Shown here: positions 5,879-7,505 of the stretch, piece by piece | How the letters are laid out: every line of letters starts with the position of its first letter | How positions within the stretch are numbered: the first letter of the stretch is position 1 | Assembly (NCBI GenBank): GCA_038253135.1 | Contig: JBBSHJ010000133.1 | Location: 1 to 7,505 of the forward strand | DNA: 7,505 nucleotides | Source of the DNA: JBBSHJ01 sp038253135 | Lineage (GTDB): Bacteria > Actinomycetota > Actinomycetes > Mycobacteriales > QHCD01 | Reading direction: 5' to 3' | The notes under the pieces: model-generated | Seen by the model: the letters and a program-made list of their open reading frames with translations, nothing else | Database searches by the model: none | Told to the model about the DNA's origin: nothing | Made by a program: the position numbers and the translations under genes

Positions 5879-6640
5879 GTGGCCAGAGCATCCCGTACCG
5901 GAAAAGCCAGCAAGCGCAATCGCCGGCCGTCGCCGCTGGGCGATGCCACCCGCCGGCAGCGGATGGGCCAGATCGCCACCGCGTTCAAGCTGACCAGCCA
6001 GCGTGACGCGAAGTTCGTGCCGTGGGTGATCGCCGGCCTGCTGGTGCCGATCATCGTCGTGGAGGGCATCGGCATCCTGCTCGGGCACGCCTTCATCGCG
6101 CTGGTGCCGGCGATCCTGCTCGGCGTGCTGGGCTTCATGGTGATCTTCGGCCGCCGAGCTCAGAAGGCCGCCTTCTCCCAGCTGGAGGGCCAGCCCGGCG
6201 CCGCCCTGCACATCCTCAAACAGATGCGCGGCGACTGGCGGGTCACCGAGGCGGTCGCCGCCAACTCCCAACTCGACAGCGTGCACCGTGTCGTCGGCCG
6301 GCCCGGCGTCGTACTCGTCGGGGAGGGCGCCGCGCACCGGGTCCGCGGCCTCCTGGCCACCGAGAAGCGGAAGGTCGCGCGCGTCGTCGGCGATGTCCCG
6401 ATCTACGACGTCACCATCGGCGCTGAGGAGGGACAGGTGCCGATCGGCAAGTTGCAGCAGCACATGGTGAAGCTGCCGCGCAACATCATGCCCAAGGATG
6501 TCGCGGGCCTCGACAAGCGCCTGCAGGCCCTGGCCACCAGTCGGTCCGGCGCGATGCCCAAGGGGCCGATCCCGGCGAAGGCCCAGCGCGCGATCAACGA
6601 CCGGATGCGCGCCGCGGCCAAGACCAAGCGCCCCCGCTGA
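5879..6640 (+). CDS. DUF4191 family membrane protein
   Basis: This 253-aa protein matches the actinobacterial DUF4191 family, found directly after lipA in mycobacteria (Rv2219 in M. tuberculosis); its function is unknown. The N-terminus is strongly basic (residues 1-30, cytoplasmic by the positive-inside rule). Two adjacent hydrophobic helices follow at about 47-67 and 70-90, and then a long soluble cytoplasmic part. Family-like stretches include AFSQLEGQPGAAL (98-110), RVVGRPGVVLVGEG (in the middle) and the VPIYDV...GQVPIGKLQQHM segment. The tail is lysine/arginine-rich (KAQRAINDRMRAAAKTKRPR). The start is the GTG with a -10 box 7 bases upstream and no Shine-Dalgarno, so the mRNA may be leaderless and made from its own promoter rather than by read-through from lipA 394 bases upstream. 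Confidence 0.9.
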   Translation: MARASRTGKASKRNRRPSPLGDATRRQRMGQIATAFKLTSQRDAKFVPWVIAGLLVPIIVVEGIGILLGHAFIALVPAILLGVLGFMVIFGRRAQKAAFSQLEGQPGAALHILKQMRGDWRVTEAVAANSQLDSVHRVVGRPGVVLVGEGAAHRVRGLLATEKRKVARVVGDVPIYDVTIGAEEGQVPIGKLQQHMVKLPRNIMPKDVAGLDKRLQALATSRSGAMPKGPIPAKAQRAINDRMRAAAKTKRPR

Positions 6641-6661
6641 CATCCGCCACCCTGACGCCCG

Positions 6662-6708
6662 CCGCCGACCTCGCCGTACCCCGCCGACCTCGCCGTACCC
6701 CGCCGACC
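6662..6708 (+). repeat. 19-bp tandem repeat, 2.5 copies
   Basis: The unit CCGCCGACCTCGCCGTACC occurs perfectly at 6662-6680 and 6681-6699, followed by the first nine bases at 6700-6708. It lies just downstream of the DUF4191 stop, outside any gene. The role is unknown; slippage or short duplication explains it. Confidence 0.9.
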
Positions 6709-6717
6709 CACGGTTGC

Positions 6718-6769
6718 TTTGCCATCTTTGGCTGCCGGCGCGGCGGTGATGCCAGCCAAACGTGGCAAA
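6718..6769. terminator. Long inverted repeat between convergent genes, possible bidirectional terminator
   Basis: The 17-base left arm (6718-6734, TTTGCCATCTTTGGCTG) pairs with the right arm (6753-6769, CAGCCAAACGTGGCAAA) except for two central positions, around an 18-base GC-rich loop. Its place between the convergent DUF4191 and esterase genes fits a shared terminator. However, neither side ends in a strong T-run. An alternative is a site for a DNA-binding protein, with two inverted copies of TTTGCCAnnTTTGGCTG. Confidence 0.55.
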
Positions 6770-6825
6770 TCGATCGTTCGGGCGGGCAGGCGATCAACAC
6801 CTCGGCGGCTCGACGCCAGCGCCGG

Positions 6826-7505
6826 TCAGCGCAGCACGCGGTCGGCGAAATCCAGGTAGTGCCGCCAGTCCTCGACGGTGATGGCGTGCTCCCCCGCCCG
6901 GAGGTGATAGCCCATCGCACCGGCGCTGACGGCTTCGCCGACGGCGGGCGGCTGCGGATCGGACAGCCCGTCGCCGGCGAGCATCCGATAGACCGGCGCG
7001 GCTCCGAGCGCGCCGAGGTACTCCCCGAGCGGGTCGGACCACGCGTCGCCCTCGGCGCTCGCGACGTACAGCGGCCGGGGCGCGACCGCCGCGAGCAGCA
7101 GGTGCTGGTCGACCGGCAAGGTGTCCTCGCGGCCGGCGTACGCCGTGAACGCGGGCGCGAACCAGTGCGGAAAGACCCGGGTGATCGCCTCCACGGTCTC
7201 GCCGCCCCGGCCCTGTTGTGAGACGTTCTCCTCAGTCGCTGCGCTCCTCCCTCGCTGACGCTCGGTCGATGCTCGTTCCCTCGTCGATCGTCCACGCGAC
7301 AGCGCGGCCCCGCCGCAACCGGACTCGTTCGACACCACGAGGGCGAACCGCTCGTCCTGCGCGCCGGCCCACAGCGCCGCCTTGCCCATCCGGGAGTGGC
7401 CGATCACCGCGACCCGATTTCCGTCGATCTCCTGGCGCGGCGTCCTCACTCGCTGCGCGCCTCCCTCGTGCTTCGCTCGGATGCTCGCTCCCTCATCGAC
7501 CGACG
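6826..7505 (-). CDS. CE15-like glucuronoyl/acetylxylan esterase (alpha/beta hydrolase), C-terminal part, with repeat insertions
   Basis: The frame is open to the right edge, so this is a partial gene lacking its N-terminus; the GTG at 7449 is internal. Residues are counted from that codon. The nucleophile motif is GHSRMG with S19. NESGCGG places E42 23 residues after the serine, the spacing I recall for the catalytic acid of bacterial CE15 glucuronoyl esterases. H188 in RAGEHAITVEDW is the catalytic His, followed by YLDFADRVL. FPHWFAPAF (93-101) is also family-like. The triad is thus complete, and such enzymes hydrolyse glucuronoyl or acetyl esters in plant hemicellulose. Between ALSR and GGETV the family normally has a short link, but here about 29 extra residues (53-81) are encoded by an inserted repeat; a second copy lies before S19. 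Product could also be annotated simply as an alpha/beta hydrolase. Confidence 0.85.
   Translation of the reverse strand, partial: SVDEGASIRAKHEGGAQRVRTPRQEIDGNRVAVIGHSRMGKAALWAGAQDERFALVVSNESGCGGAALSRGRSTRERASTERQRGRSAATEENVSQQGRGGETVEAITRVFPHWFAPAFTAYAGREDTLPVDQHLLLAAVAPRPLYVASAEGDAWSDPLGEYLGALGAAPVYRMLAGDGLSDPQPPAVGEAVSAGAMGYHLRAGEHAITVEDWRHYLDFADRVLR
7227..7289 (-). repeat. Dispersed repeat element inserted in frame in the esterase gene
   Basis: Read on the minus strand, CGAGGGAACGAGCATCG (7283-7267) and GCGCAGCGACTGAGGAGA (7244-7227), 22 bases apart, match the same two blocks in the array at 4242-4258 and 4279-4296 (20 apart). Two and one base differ. The element is in the coding orientation and encodes a charged, disordered-looking stretch (TRERASTERQRGRSAATEE) without a stop. 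Confidence 0.85.
7441..7505 (-). repeat. Dispersed repeat element, second copy in the esterase frame, at the window edge
   Basis: On the minus strand TGAGGGAGCGAGCATCC (7495-7479) and GCGCAGCGAGTGAGGACG (7458-7441), 20 bases apart, are a further copy of the same element. It is translated in a different frame from the other esterase copy (VDEGASIRAKHEGGAQRVRT), again without a stop. Its outer limit lies beyond the window. Confidence 0.8.

Noticed and set aside
5633..6643. 336-aa minus-strand open frame
   Set aside because: Antisense to the recognised DUF4191 gene; its amino acid content is a mirror of that gene's codons.
7227..7289. Insertion sequence interrupting the esterase
   Set aside because: The insert is well under 100 bp, has no transposase and no visible target duplication, and the frame stays open; a small repeat element fits better.

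Overview
The window comes from a high-GC actinobacterium. The evidence is strong G/C bias at third codon positions, GTG starts, and several actinobacterial families: a DUF4916 Nudix-like protein, and lipA followed by a DUF4191 membrane protein, as in mycobacteria. The genus cannot be fixed from the sequence alone.

Layout. Positions 1-2906 (minus strand) carry a CUT1-type sugar ABC importer operon: a lipoprotein solute-binding protein, a first permease, and a second permease that runs off the left edge. A 138-bp divergent promoter region separates it from plus-strand genes. These are a DUF4916 Nudix-like protein (3045-3578) and an unrecognised 175-aa protein with a C-terminal CxxH...CxxC motif (3658-4185). 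Next is a 348-bp stretch filled mainly by a composite tandem array: a 28-bp unit in 2.7 copies, then a 52-bp unit in 3.3 copies. Lipoyl synthase (lipA, about 4546-5484) follows, then a 394-bp gap and the DUF4191 membrane protein (5879-6640). A short convergent region holds a 19-bp tandem repeat and a long imperfect inverted repeat. The right end (6826-7505, minus) is the C-terminal part of a CE15-like glucuronoyl/acetylxylan esterase that enters from beyond the window.

How the genes relate. The binding protein and two permeases should form one importer, whose ATPase is not in view (often a shared MsiK-type protein). lipA makes lipoyl cofactors for 2-oxoacid dehydrogenases and the glycine cleavage system. 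The esterase would act on hemicellulose-type esters; a link to the sugar importer is possible but the sequence does not show one.

Most interesting signal. One dispersed repeat family appears at three places. It has a 17-base block like CGAGGGAGCGAGCATCC, 20-22 bases of spacer, then an 18-base block like GCGCAGCGACCGAGGAGA. It lies in the tandem array after 4184, where its first bases complete the stop codon of the preceding gene. It occurs twice more inside the esterase reading frame (about 7227-7289 and 7441-7505), in coding orientation, without breaking the frame and read in two different frames. This resembles the in-frame palindromic elements of Rickettsia: a small repeat that inserts into coding sequence and adds disordered, charged peptide segments between catalytic motifs.
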